From CAYLPU01 sp964385635 (GTDB lineage Bacteria; Chloroflexota; Anaerolineae; B4-G1), in assembly GCA_964385635.1 (NCBI GenBank), contig CAYLPU010000013.1, positions 1-64,000 on the forward strand: a stretch of DNA of 64,000 nt, written 5' to 3'. A model generated the notes under the pieces. That model was not told where the DNA came from. It saw nothing but the letters and a program-made list of their open reading frames with translations, and did not search any database. Of the stretch, positions 31,340 through 40,333 are shown piece by piece. The translations under genes and the position numbers were made by a program. The stretch's first letter is position 1. Each line of letters starts with the position of its first letter.

Positions 31340-31654
31340 CTATCTCATAGAGGCCAGTGCCTCCTCCAGGCGGCTGAGGGCCGCCCTGAGAGTGACGGCA
31401 AAGTCGGCCGGCAGCGGGAGCCCTTCCTGCGCTGCCCTCTTGAGTGGGTCTTCAATCTCACGGGCCAGGGCGGTCAATTCATCGTAGCCCATCGTGTCCG
31501 AGTCGCCCTTGAGCGTGTGGGCGGCACGATAGGCTGCCTCTGTCCCCCCGGGATCGAGGCCACCGGCTTCGAGCCGTGCCAGTTGCCGTTGCAATTCCTC
31601 CAGGCACTGTCCTGCTTCTGTGACGTAAATCGTCTGATAGGCTGATAGATCCAT
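31340..31654 (-). CDS. stand-alone Hpt phosphotransfer protein
   Basis: A 104-residue four-helix histidine phosphotransfer domain. The phospho-accepting site AYRAAHTLKGDSDTMGY has H46 in the usual HxxKG context. It has the size of a complete Hpt module, without kinase or receiver. It lies 75 bp after the giant hybrid kinase in the same orientation, separated by a palindromic repeat. It likely shuttles phosphate between the kinase's receivers and the separate receivers encoded upstream. Confidence 0.9.
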   Translation of the reverse strand: MDLSAYQTIYVTEAGQCLEELQRQLARLEAGGLDPGGTEAAYRAAHTLKGDSDTMGYDELTALAREIEDPLKRAAQEGLPLPADFAVTLRAALSRLEEALASMR

Positions 31655-31684
31655 CGTACAACACCTTCACTGATATGGGGGGCG

Positions 31685-31713
31685 GTAGGGGCGAGTCTCA
31701 GACTCGCCCCTAC
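31685..31713. terminator. GTAGGGGCG palindrome between kinase and Hpt genes
   Basis: Identical over 29 bp to 5429-5457 (13-14 bp stem, loop TCA). It follows the kinase gene and may act as a terminator or attenuator before the Hpt gene. Confidence 0.65.
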
Positions 31714-31729
31714 TCCTGCTATAATTATT

Positions 31730-34700
31730 TCACTGTCGTAGTGCCTCCAGGCGACGCAGTTGCGCCAGTATAGATTGCGGAGTGAGCCCGCTCTTGCGCA
31801 TCAGCCCCTGAATGTGACCGTCGAGAAGTTCGCGTTCCTCTGCGCTCACGTCCTTGGCAGTTAGCACGATGACCGGGATGTCCACTGTTTCGGCGTCGGC
31901 CCGGAGTTTCTCCAGCACCTCAAAGCCGCTCATCCCCGGCATCAGCAAGTCCAGCAGGATCACGTCGGGGTGCTCACCGCGGGCTAAGGTCAGTCCCTGC
32001 TTGCCGTCGTATGCCGCGAGCAACGTGTAACTCTCAGCCGGTAGCATTTGCTGCAGCAACTTGATCACCCCGGGGTCGTCGTCCACAGCCAGGACGGTGA
32101 CGTGCCGTGTGAGGGGGTCAGGCGCTGCCAGCCGGTCAAGCAGCCTGTGCAGGTCCTCCCGCCGTATCGGTTTGATCAAGTAATCCACCGCTCCCAGGCT
32201 GAACGCCAACTCACCGTCTTCCAGCGCCGAAATGATCAGCACCGGGATGTCCTTGGTCTGTGGGTCTGACTTGAGGGCACGTAGCACCTCCCAACCGTCT
32301 TGATCGGGGAGCATGATGTCAAGCGTGATGAAGGCGGGTCTCAACTCATGGGCCCGATCCAGCACACCCACGCCGTTGTAGTGCGGAACGGGTGTGTAGC
32401 CCTCCTGACGCAGGTAGAAGGCCAGGAGATCGCTGAATTGATGATCATCCTCGACCACCAGCACCGTCTTGTTGCCCGAAGGCGGCGCAGTTTCTCCAGC
32501 CGCATCCGGTTCTGCAGCCGGTGGGCCGGCGAGCGGAAGCAAGATTGAGAAGGTCGCCCCGTGCCCATACTCGCTTTCGACCCAGATGCGGCCTCCGTGC
32601 ATCTCGATCAGCCGCTTGCTGATGGCCAACCCCAGCCCGGTGCCTGTCATCTCCCGCGCTGCCGAGCCATCTGCCTGGCGGAACTCCTCAAAGACGATCT
32701 CCTGATCCTCCGGCTTGATCCCGATGCCGGTGTCCGCTATGGAGAAGAGCATCGTGGCCGGGTCGGCCAGGCAGCAGGAGAGGGTGATGTGCCCCTCGAC
32801 AGGGGTGAACTTATAACTGTTGCTGAGCAGGTTGAGCAACACCTGCTTGACCCGGAACCGGTCGGCAGTCAGTGGCGGCAAATCATCGGCCTGTTCTATC
32901 GTCAGCACCTGCGACTTCTTTTGGATCATCGGCGCAACCGTCATCTGCACTTCCGCCAGCAGCCCCGTCACGTCAAAAGCCGTCTGCTCCAGTTCCATAC
33001 GCCCGGCCTCGATCTTGGAGAGGTCGAGGATGTCGTTGATCAGGGACAGGAGATGGTGTCCGCTGGAGCGGATGTTTTCTAAGCATTCCTTTTGATCAGG
33101 GGTTACCTGGCCCACAAACCCATCAATCAGCACCTCGGAGAAGCCGATGACAGAGTTGAGCGGGGTGCGGAGTTCGTGGCTCATGTTGGCGAGGAACTGG
33201 CTCTTGAGCCGGTCTAGTTCCTGCAAGCGGACGTTGGCCTCCTCCAGCGCCTCCGCCCGCTGCTGCAACTCGATCCCGACCGCCTCCACCTCCTCGAACA
33301 ACCGGGCCCGCTCCACGAGCACAGCCAGGTTACTGGCCAATGTGTTCAATAGCCTCTGGTCGTCGTCCGTGAAGGCGTTGGGTTGAGGGCTCTCGACGTT
33401 GAGGACGCCGATGACCGACCGGCCGATGCGCATGGGAACGCACAGTTCGGAGCGGACGTCGGGGACCCCTTCGACGTAGCGGGGGTCCAGGCGCACGTCG
33501 GGCACCAGGGCAGGCTCGCCGTGCTGTGCCACCCAGCCGGTGATCCCCTCGCCCAGTTGCAGGCGCAGATTCTTGATCGCATCCGGTGGATAGCCAACAC
33601 TGGCCTCCATGTGCAACAAACCGCTCTCTGGCTCCAGCAGCATGAGTGCGACGTGCGTGCTCTCTAACTGGGAGGCCAGGGCAACCGCTGCGGCCTGCAG
33701 GGTCTCCTCCAGGCGCACGCCAGAGGCGGCGGCCATCCCCACTTCGTGGAGTAACTGCAGTTCGCGCACTCGACGCTGGGTCTCCTCGAACAACCGGGCC
33801 TGTTCAATGAGCACAGCCAGGTTGCTGGCCAGCGTGCTCAGCAGCCGCTGGTCATCGTCCGTGAAGGTGTTGGGTTGAGGGCTCTCGACGTTGAGGACGC
33901 CGATAACTTGTGAGCCTGCGACCAGGGGGACGCATAGTTCGGAACGGATATCAGGGATCTCTTCGTAATAGCGGGGGTCCAGCCGCACGTCGGGCACCAG
34001 GGCAGGCTCGCCGTGCTGTACCACCCAATCGGTGATTCCTTTTCCAGATGGAATGCGCAGACCATGCATTCCGTCTGGGAGATAGCCGATAGCAGCCTTC
34101 TGGTATAATACGCCGCTCTCTTGATCCAATAGCGCAATCCCCACATGGAGGTCTCCTAACTCGGCAGCCAGGGCCTTCACTGTGGCCTGCAGGGTCTCCT
34201 CCAGGCGCACGCCAGAGGCGGCGGCCGTCCCCACTTCGTGGAGTAACTGCAGTTCGCGCACCCGCTGGCGGGCCTGCTCGTACAGCCGACCGTTCTCCAG
34301 CGCCACGCCGATCTGCTGGCCGATGGCGGTCAGAAGCGCGTAGTCGGCCTCAGAAACGGGGTGGGGCGCAGTGCCGAACAGGCAGAAGGTGCCCAGAGCG
34401 CGATCTTTATGGACAATCGGTGCACCCATGTAGGACTGCAACCCCGCCTTCAACAGCCTGCTCACTTCCACCGGTGCATCTTCGTGCAGGTCCCCCAGCC
34501 CCAGGATCTTCCCTTCCCGGTACACGAACTCGCACAACGAGCCACTCAAGCCATGGGTTTCCAGATGTTCGACGAAGGGCCGTGGCAAATCCGTGTAACT
34601 GAAAAGCACCAGATCGCCCGTGCATTCATCGGCCAGAGCGACCAGGCCGCCCGCGAAGCCCAGCGCCTGGACGGTGCGTGAGAGAGCCCGGTCCAGGATG

Positions 34701-37700
34701 TCCTGCAACTCGAGCGAAGTGGACAGGGCCTCGGCCACCGAGTTGAGCGCGGCCAGTTCCCGGTTGCGGCGTGAGATTTCCGCCTCCGCCCGCTTGCGCT
34801 CGGTCATATCGGTGGTGAAGCCAATCATGCGAACGGGATTTCCGGCCTCGTCCCAAAGTGCCTGTCCCCTGGCACGGAACCAACGATACTCGCCCGATTT
34901 GGTGCGTAGTCGCTGCTCCACGTCGTATAGCCCTCGATCCTTCAAGTGAGCTTCTATTGCTGCCCCCGTGTGCTCTCTGTCGTCTGGATGCAGGTGTGAT
35001 TCAAACGTGTCAAAGTCAACCTCGAGTTCATCATCAGCATATCCAAGCAACTCCTTGAAACGCGGAGACCAGTAGAGCGAGTTGTTTTGAATATCCCAGT
35101 CCCATAACCCGTCATTCGAACCGCGCACGGCCAGGGCAAACCGCTCTTCACTGACTCGCAATGCCTCCTCCGCCCGCTTGCGCTCGGTCAATTCTTGCTG
35201 CGCCTGCTCGTACAGCCGCGCGTTCTCTATGGCCACGGCGATCTGATCCGCCAGGGTCTCCATGGCTGTGAGGTCTGTCTCGTCGAAGGCGTTCAATTGG
35301 GTGTCCTGAACGTCGAGCACGCCGATGACCCGGCCGGCCAGTCTGAGCGGCACGCACAACTCTGACCCTGCCGACGTCTCTTCCAGGAAGCCGGGGATGT
35401 AGCGCGGTTCCTGGCTCACGTCGTTGGACAGGAGCGGCTGGCCGGTCTCGGCTGTCCAACCGATCATCCCCACCCCCACCGCCTGGCGGTATTCTTCCGC
35501 CGCCACGTCCTTGAAGCCGCCAGACATAGCCACCCTCTCCATCTCGCTGGCCGCTTCATCGAGCAGGAAGAGGGACACGGTATGGTACTCGAAGCCTCGC
35601 TGAATGGCAGCGACGATCTCCTGTAGAAGCCGGTCTGGGTCCAAGATCGAGGCGGCCTGCCGGGCCACCTGGTTGACCACGGTCAACTGGGTGACTCGTT
35701 TCTGTTCCGCCTCGTACATCCGTACGTTGCGGATGGCGATGGCGGCCTGAGTGGCGAGCAGACTCAGCAGTTCGGCGTCGGCTGGGGTGAAGGTACGCGG
35801 CGGGGCGGCGTGCACCTGCAAGACGCCCAAGAACTTGTCGCCCCAGCGGACCGGCACGCCGACGATGGCCGCGAAGGGGTAGTCCTTATAGACAGCGGCC
35901 TGTCCCTCCCAATGCTGGTAATCGTCCACGATGAGCGGCTTGCCGGTCTCCCAGACCTTGCCGGAGAGACCCTCACCCCGGCGGATGACCGGATTGCCGG
36001 GCACCGGATTGGGGCTGATGGACGCAGTCCACTCCAGCACATCCCGCTCCGGCTGGTAGAGGTCAATGCCTCCCGTAGTACCCCCCAGCAGTTCGATGGC
36101 CCGCGAGACGATAGAGCGGAGAAGCGCATCCAGGTTCAACTGGGCGGTGAGTTCCAGTCCCACCTGCTGCAGCGCCTCCAACTGGGTCGTCCGTTGCCGG
36201 ATATCCTCCTCTGTCCGCTTGCGCTCGGTGATGTCGCGGACAACACCCCGGAACCCAACATGCTTGCCTGTGGGATCTCTTATCAGAGATACAGACGCCT
36301 CAACGAACCTCTTGGTCCCGTCTTTTCTGATGACCTCCCAATCGAATACTTCAGCCGGTTTCCTTGTTCGGTAGACCGTATTGAAGGTTTGATACACTTC
36401 ACTGGCGTCCTCGTCGTCCATGTACCCTCGGTTATTCATGCCCATCAATTCATCTTTGGGATATCCAAGGAGCTTGCACAACGAATCGTTGAAAAACGTA
36501 AAGTTTCCGGCAATGTCAACTTCGAAATAGCCGTCTTCGATGTTCTCGAGAATGGTTCGATATTTCTCCTCGCTCTCCCGCAGCGCCTCCTCCGCCCGCT
36601 TGCGCGCGGTGATATCGCGGATAACACCCCGGAACCCAACAGGCTCGCCTGTGGGATCTCTTATCAGAGACACAGACGCCTCAACGAACCTCTTGGTCCC
36701 GTCTTTTCTGATGACCTCCCAATCGAATACTTCAGCCGGTTTCCTTGTTCGGTAGACCGTATTGAAGGTTTGATACACTTCACTGGCGTCCTCGTCGTCC
36801 ATGTACCCTCGGTTATTCATGCCCATCAATTCATCTTTGGGATATCCAAGGAGCTTGCACAACGAATCGTTGAAAAACGTAAAGTTTCCGGCAATGTCAA
36901 CTTCGAAATAGCCGTCTTCGATGTTCTCGAGAATGGTTCGATATTTCTCCTCGCTCTCCCGCAGCGCCTCCTCCGCCCGCTTGCGCTCGGTGATATCCTC
37001 ACCGATGCTCATTGTGCCCACCGGATTCCCACTCTCGTCCAATAGCAGCGTGTTGTTCCAGGCGATCAGCCGTTCTTCGCCCTCCCTGGTTAGAATGGGG
37101 TTCTCGTAGTGGGGATGAATCCCAGCCTCCAGGATCTCGCTGAACACCGTGCCCACTGCAGGATGATCTCTTTCCGGGATGAAGGTCTGGAACCAATCCT
37201 TCCCCAGCACCTCGTCGAGCGTGTACCCCGCCAGTTCCAGGAGATGGGGGTTGGCATAGGCTACGTTACCTTCCTGATCCAGGCCCACGGTGACCAGCCT
37301 TACGTTGTCCAGCAGAGTCTGGAAACGACGCTCGGCCTCTTGTAGTTTTGACTCTGCCCGCTTGCGCTCGGTGAGACTCCTCTCCAACTTCTGCATCAAC
37401 GTACCCTTGCGCCAGGCGGCGGCCATCTGGTGGGCGAAGGCGGTGATCGCCGGTACGTCGTTTTCGGTCAGATCATCCGACTGCACCGAGAGCACACCGA
37501 TGACCTTATCCTCCACGATGAGAGGGACGGCGATGGCTCTCGGGATTCTCAACATTCTAACCATTTGCCCGGCGAACCTTTTGACGGGCTCAGGTAATAT
37601 CTGCCGTGTTGCCTCTTCCGCATTCTCCAGAAAGACGGTATTCCTCTCCCAGACCACCTCTCTGTACAGGTCTACAGTTTCGACAGGCATGGAGAAGTCC

Positions 37701-38332
37701 TCTGTCTTAAGGCCCACCAGTTTCTCGGCCGCCTTGATCGCTCTGGCCGCGTAGCCCAAATACCTGGGGAACAGCCTGGTCTGGCTCTCGTCTGTGAGGA
37801 AAATCACACAGGATAGATCGAGCGTCTTGAACTCTTCGGCAACTGCAGCGAATATCTCTTCCGGTGTCAGGGCCTGCCCCATAGCCAGAGCCGCCTGGTT
37901 CAGCGCTTGCAGCAAGCGCTCCGCCCGCTGCTCCTCTTCAGCAAGCCGCTGCTGGCGGAGAGCCCGCTCAATCGCAGAGGGCAGCAATTTGAGGTACTCC
38001 CCCTCCACGTCCTTGACGATGTAATCGCTCGTGCCAAGTTTCATCGCCTCCACCGCGATCTGCTCGTTACCGGTGCCGGTGACCATGATCGTGGGTGGCA
38101 GCGGACCTCGGGAAGCCAGAAAACGAAGCACCTCCAGCCCGTCATGGACGGGCATCGTCTGGTCCACGGCCACTACGTCGTAGGAGCCTGTCTCGTACAT
38201 GGCCAGACTCTCTTCACCGTCGCGGGCGATGTCTACGACGTAGCCGGCTTGTTCCAGCCTCTTCTGGAAAAGACGTGCCGATCCTGGATCGTCTTCCATA
38301 TAGAGGATGCGGATGGCTTTGGATTTAGACAT
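31730..38332 (-). CDS. 2200-residue hybrid sensor histidine kinase / response regulator
   Basis: A soluble phosphorelay kinase without membrane segments. Domain order: REC1 (7-125, D57); GAF1 (145-310); PAS1 (330-450); PAS2 (459-580); PAS3 (586-707); GAF2 (725-875); GAF3 (890-1045); PAS4 (1060-1180); GAF4 (1195-1352); GAF5 (1365-1517); GAF6 (1527-1680); a coiled coil; HisKA (1710-1778, H1719 in NMSHELRTPLNSVIGF); HATPase_c (1825-1935, GTGLGLAISKRL); REC2 (1956-2068, D2005); REC3 (2078-2195, D2128). Linkers repeatedly read TERKRAEEALRESEE. PAS2 and PAS3 are nearly identical in DNA and GAF5/GAF6 are close copies, so the sensor grew by tandem duplication. The ligands are unknown; cytosolic small molecules or redox signals are plausible. 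The gene belongs to the HTH/REC/Hpt cluster. Confidence 0.95.
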   Translation of the reverse strand: MSKSKAIRILYMEDDPGSARLFQKRLEQAGYVVDIARDGEESLAMYETGSYDVVAVDQTMPVHDGLEVLRFLASRGPLPPTIMVTGTGNEQIAVEAMKLGTSDYIVKDVEGEYLKLLPSAIERALRQQRLAEEEQRAERLLQALNQAALAMGQALTPEEIFAAVAEEFKTLDLSCVIFLTDESQTRLFPRYLGYAARAIKAAEKLVGLKTEDFSMPVETVDLYREVVWERNTVFLENAEEATRQILPEPVKRFAGQMVRMLRIPRAIAVPLIVEDKVIGVLSVQSDDLTENDVPAITAFAHQMAAAWRKGTLMQKLERSLTERKRAESKLQEAERRFQTLLDNVRLVTVGLDQEGNVAYANPHLLELAGYTLDEVLGKDWFQTFIPERDHPAVGTVFSEILEAGIHPHYENPILTREGEERLIAWNNTLLLDESGNPVGTMSIGEDITERKRAEEALRESEEKYRTILENIEDGYFEVDIAGNFTFFNDSLCKLLGYPKDELMGMNNRGYMDDEDASEVYQTFNTVYRTRKPAEVFDWEVIRKDGTKRFVEASVSLIRDPTGEPVGFRGVIRDITARKRAEEALRESEEKYRTILENIEDGYFEVDIAGNFTFFNDSLCKLLGYPKDELMGMNNRGYMDDEDASEVYQTFNTVYRTRKPAEVFDWEVIRKDGTKRFVEASVSLIRDPTGKHVGFRGVVRDITERKRTEEDIRQRTTQLEALQQVGLELTAQLNLDALLRSIVSRAIELLGGTTGGIDLYQPERDVLEWTASISPNPVPGNPVIRRGEGLSGKVWETGKPLIVDDYQHWEGQAAVYKDYPFAAIVGVPVRWGDKFLGVLQVHAAPPRTFTPADAELLSLLATQAAIAIRNVRMYEAEQKRVTQLTVVNQVARQAASILDPDRLLQEIVAAIQRGFEYHTVSLFLLDEAASEMERVAMSGGFKDVAAEEYRQAVGVGMIGWTAETGQPLLSNDVSQEPRYIPGFLEETSAGSELCVPLRLAGRVIGVLDVQDTQLNAFDETDLTAMETLADQIAVAIENARLYEQAQQELTERKRAEEALRVSEERFALAVRGSNDGLWDWDIQNNSLYWSPRFKELLGYADDELEVDFDTFESHLHPDDREHTGAAIEAHLKDRGLYDVEQRLRTKSGEYRWFRARGQALWDEAGNPVRMIGFTTDMTERKRAEAEISRRNRELAALNSVAEALSTSLELQDILDRALSRTVQALGFAGGLVALADECTGDLVLFSYTDLPRPFVEHLETHGLSGSLCEFVYREGKILGLGDLHEDAPVEVSRLLKAGLQSYMGAPIVHKDRALGTFCLFGTAPHPVSEADYALLTAIGQQIGVALENGRLYEQARQRVRELQLLHEVGTAAASGVRLEETLQATVKALAAELGDLHVGIALLDQESGVLYQKAAIGYLPDGMHGLRIPSGKGITDWVVQHGEPALVPDVRLDPRYYEEIPDIRSELCVPLVAGSQVIGVLNVESPQPNTFTDDDQRLLSTLASNLAVLIEQARLFEETQRRVRELQLLHEVGMAAASGVRLEETLQAAAVALASQLESTHVALMLLEPESGLLHMEASVGYPPDAIKNLRLQLGEGITGWVAQHGEPALVPDVRLDPRYVEGVPDVRSELCVPMRIGRSVIGVLNVESPQPNAFTDDDQRLLNTLASNLAVLVERARLFEEVEAVGIELQQRAEALEEANVRLQELDRLKSQFLANMSHELRTPLNSVIGFSEVLIDGFVGQVTPDQKECLENIRSSGHHLLSLINDILDLSKIEAGRMELEQTAFDVTGLLAEVQMTVAPMIQKKSQVLTIEQADDLPPLTADRFRVKQVLLNLLSNSYKFTPVEGHITLSCCLADPATMLFSIADTGIGIKPEDQEIVFEEFRQADGSAAREMTGTGLGLAISKRLIEMHGGRIWVESEYGHGATFSILLPLAGPPAAEPDAAGETAPPSGNKTVLVVEDDHQFSDLLAFYLRQEGYTPVPHYNGVGVLDRAHELRPAFITLDIMLPDQDGWEVLRALKSDPQTKDIPVLIISALEDGELAFSLGAVDYLIKPIRREDLHRLLDRLAAPDPLTRHVTVLAVDDDPGVIKLLQQMLPAESYTLLAAYDGKQGLTLARGEHPDVILLDLLMPGMSGFEVLEKLRADAETVDIPVIVLTAKDVSAEERELLDGHIQGLMRKSGLTPQSILAQLRRLEALRQ
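36269..36958. repeat. near-identical PAS-domain tandem duplication (381-bp period)
   Basis: Segments 36269-36577 and 36650-36958 differ at only a few bases and encode the same 103 residues twice. Unit spacing is 381 bp (127 codons). Confidence 0.9.
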
Positions 38333-38411
38333 GACATTTACTCCCCGGCCGGTATTTGCTACCGGAAGTTTCTATCAATCTGTGTCTCCGTCGGGCGAAA
38401 TCTTCTCCTCC

Positions 38412-38607
38412 TCCGTTGGGCGAGGTCTCCGACCCTTGTTGGGCGAGGTCTCCGACCGAGCCCCACGGCAGCGGTCAGGAGACCTTGCCGAACAGTTCCT
38501 ACCACGGCAGCGGTCAGGAGACCTTGCCGAACAGTTTCTCCCACGGCGGCGGTCGGGAGACCTTGCCGAACCCCCGACTTGTTGGGCGAAGGTCTCTGAC
38601 CGAGCCC
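38412..38607. repeat. left REP array flanking the RAYT gene
   Basis: Contains one full and several half REP units. The arm beginning ACGGCRGCGGTC repeats at 38465, 38504 and 38543 (39-bp steps), and GTTGGGCGAGGTCTCCGACC half-units lie at the left end. A complete hairpin unit ends the array next to the transposase stop. Confidence 0.85.
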
Positions 38608-38611
38608 TCTT

Positions 38612-39151
38612 CTACCATTCCACTGGCGTTAGAATGACCTCGGACTCGCCTCCCTCCAACCAATACGCAGCAGACGAGAAACGCCAATGGCGCGCTTCTC
38701 GCACCAGTCCCTTTCGGCATGGGTTGTCGTGAATGTAGCCGGACTTCTGTCGCCAGAAAGCCCGAGTGTAAATCGCTTCAGGATGCGTGCCGGCCTGCCA
38801 GAAGCGATGTTGGCGGTCCTTCCCGGCCGCATTCCGTAACGTACTGGCAAAACACGCCGGCATTTGAGAGACGCAGTGGTCGGTAAGCTGCCGGCCCGTA
38901 TACTTACGCAGGTCTGCCAGCGTCTGTCGTAAGCGGTCGGTGTCAAAGTCCTCATCGAACAGGATGGCGTGAAGATGAGTGGGCATAATCACATAGGTAT
39001 TGATCCGCAGATGCTTACGTTTATGGCAGAAATTGAGGCTGTCGGTGACAATGCAACAAGGTTCCTCAGCGATGAAAACAGGCAACCACTCGACGACACT
39101 GAAGGTGACGAAGTAGAGAGCATATTCTTGAACAATTCGGTAGCGTGCCAT
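38612..39151 (-). CDS. REP-associated tyrosine transposase (RAYT, IS200-like Y1)
   Basis: A 179-residue single-strand DNA transposase of the TnpA_REP type. The HUH motif is THLH (H59, H61) within YVIMPTHLHAILF. Candidate catalytic tyrosines are Y84 (DLRKYTG) and Y139 in SGYIHDNPCRKGLV, a strong RAYT hallmark; FWQAGTHPEAIYTR also matches the family. It is flanked on both sides by REP hairpin arrays, its presumed substrates. Its GGAGG ribosome site lies in the end of the first REP unit. RAYTs are usually domesticated single-copy genes, but this one sits inside a two-component gene cluster between a receiver gene and the kinase. Confidence 0.92.
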   Translation of the reverse strand: MARYRIVQEYALYFVTFSVVEWLPVFIAEEPCCIVTDSLNFCHKRKHLRINTYVIMPTHLHAILFDEDFDTDRLRQTLADLRKYTGRQLTDHCVSQMPACFASTLRNAAGKDRQHRFWQAGTHPEAIYTRAFWRQKSGYIHDNPCRKGLVREARHWRFSSAAYWLEGGESEVILTPVEW

Positions 39152-39158
39152 TTGTCCT

Positions 39159-39617
39159 CCACGGCGGCGGTCAGGAGACCTTGCCGAACCCCGACTTGTT
39201 GGGCGAGGGTCTCTGACCGAGCCCCACGGCGGCGGTCAGGAGACCTTGCCGAACCCCGACTTGTTGGGCGAGGTCTCTGACCGAGCTCCACGGCGGCGGT
39301 CAGGAGACCTTGCCGAACCCCCGACTTGTTGGGCGAGGGTCTCTGACCGAGCTCCACGGCGGCGGTCAGGAGACCTTGCCGAACCCCCGACTTGTTGGGC
39401 GAGGGTCTCTGACCGAGCTCCACGGCGGCGGTCAGGAGACCTTGCCGAACCCCCGAGTTGTTGGGCGAGGTCTCCGACCGAGCCCCACGGCGGCGGTCAG
39501 GAGACCTTGCCGAACCCCGACTTGTTGGGCGAGGTCTCTGACCGAGCTCCACGGCGGCGGTCAGGAGACCTTGCCGAACCCCCGAGTTGTTGGGCGAGGT
39601 CTCCGACCGAGCCCTCA
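39159..39617. repeat. right REP array of seven 64-66 bp units
   Basis: Units beginning ACGGCGGCGGTCAGGAGACC start at 39161, 39226, 39290, 39356, 39422, 39487 and 39551. Each is an imperfect hairpin: CGGTCAGGAGACCTTGCCGA pairs with the later GGGCGAGGTCTCTGACCG. Units are contiguous, without spacers. The array fills the gap between the RAYT start and the receiver gene stop. Confidence 0.92.
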
Positions 39618-40001
39618 TCATCTCTCCTCTAGCGCGTCCAGGTACTGCCTCACCTGGCCCGGAAAAGTGCGGGTGTCAATCGGTTTAGTGATATAGCCAT
39701 CGCAGCCGGCCGCCAGCGCTCGCTCGCGCTCTTCCGCCATGGCGTGTGCGGTGAGCGCCACAATAGGGATGTCCGCCGTCTCCGGCTGCGACTTTAACCT
39801 CTGCGCGGCATCGTACCCGCTTACTTTGGGCAGTTGCAAATCCATCAGAATGAAATCCGGCTGCTCGCGTGTGGCAACCTCGATCGCCTCCTCGCCGTCC
39901 GCAGCAACCAACAGACGATAGCCGTGGGGCTGCAGGACGGTCTCCACCAATTTGCGGCTGAGCAGACTATCCTCGACAATCAGGATGGTTTCATTCGCCA
40001 T
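39618..40001 (-). CDS. single-domain response regulator (REC)
   Basis: A 127-residue CheY-like receiver from ATG 40001 (AAGGTGG upstream). It shows the acidic pair in LIVEDS, the phospho-acceptor Asp in ILMDLQLPKVSGYD (about D53), VALTAHAM with the conserved Thr, and GYITKPID with the conserved Lys. It resembles DivK-type single-domain regulators. It overlaps the end of the preceding truncated receiver by 11 bp, and its 3' end abuts the REP array. It probably exchanges phosphate with the Hpt protein and the giant kinase. Confidence 0.93.
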   Translation of the reverse strand: MANETILIVEDSLLSRKLVETVLQPHGYRLLVAADGEEAIEVATREQPDFILMDLQLPKVSGYDAAQRLKSQPETADIPIVALTAHAMAEERERALAAGCDGYITKPIDTRTFPGQVRQYLDALEER

Positions 40002-40290
40002 AGCCAGCCACCTTCGCCTCAATGTCTCCCCTGGTGGTGAGCATGATCACCGGGATGTGAGCGGTGGCCTTCTCTTGCCGCAGCGCCCGGCAGACCTGGT
40101 AGCCGCTCAAACCAGGCATCACCACGTCGAGGACAATCGCATCGGGCTGCCAGTTCGTAACCACCCTCGACGCCTCCTCGCCATCGTTGGCCGCGTTGAC
40201 CTGGTAGCCACCTGTACGCAATGCATCACCAACGATGCGCGTCTGCAGCGCGCTGTCGTCCACGACAAGGACTTTGGCCGCTTCGGTCAT
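39991..40290 (-). CDS. truncated response regulator receiver lacking the C-terminal third
   Basis: Only 99 residues. Alpha/beta elements through beta4 are present: LVVDDSALQ, IVLDVVMPGLSGYQ with the phospho-Asp (about D54), and VIMLTTRGDIEAKVAGYGE. The protein then stops where other receivers read AGADDYLxKP, so beta5, the conserved Lys and helix 5 are missing. Its last codons overlap the start of the next receiver gene. A deletion that joined two receiver genes is likely. It may be non-functional or act as a partial binding module. Confidence 0.8.
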   Translation of the reverse strand: MTEAAKVLVVDDSALQTRIVGDALRTGGYQVNAANDGEEASRVVTNWQPDAIVLDVVMPGLSGYQVCRALRQEKATAHIPVIMLTTRGDIEAKVAGYGE

Positions 40291-40333
40291 TGTTTGCCCC
40301 TCACGCTATTCAGTCTCAGTTCGAGCAGTGTTC

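Noticed and set aside
39159..39617. Regularly spaced repeats resembling a CRISPR array
   Set aside because: Units of 64-66 bp are contiguous without variable spacers, fold as hairpins and flank a RAYT transposase; no cas genes are present.
38989..39632. Long open frames across the REP array on both strands
   Set aside because: They are repetitive translations of the hairpin units (GLLTAAVELGQRP-like) with no ribosome site.
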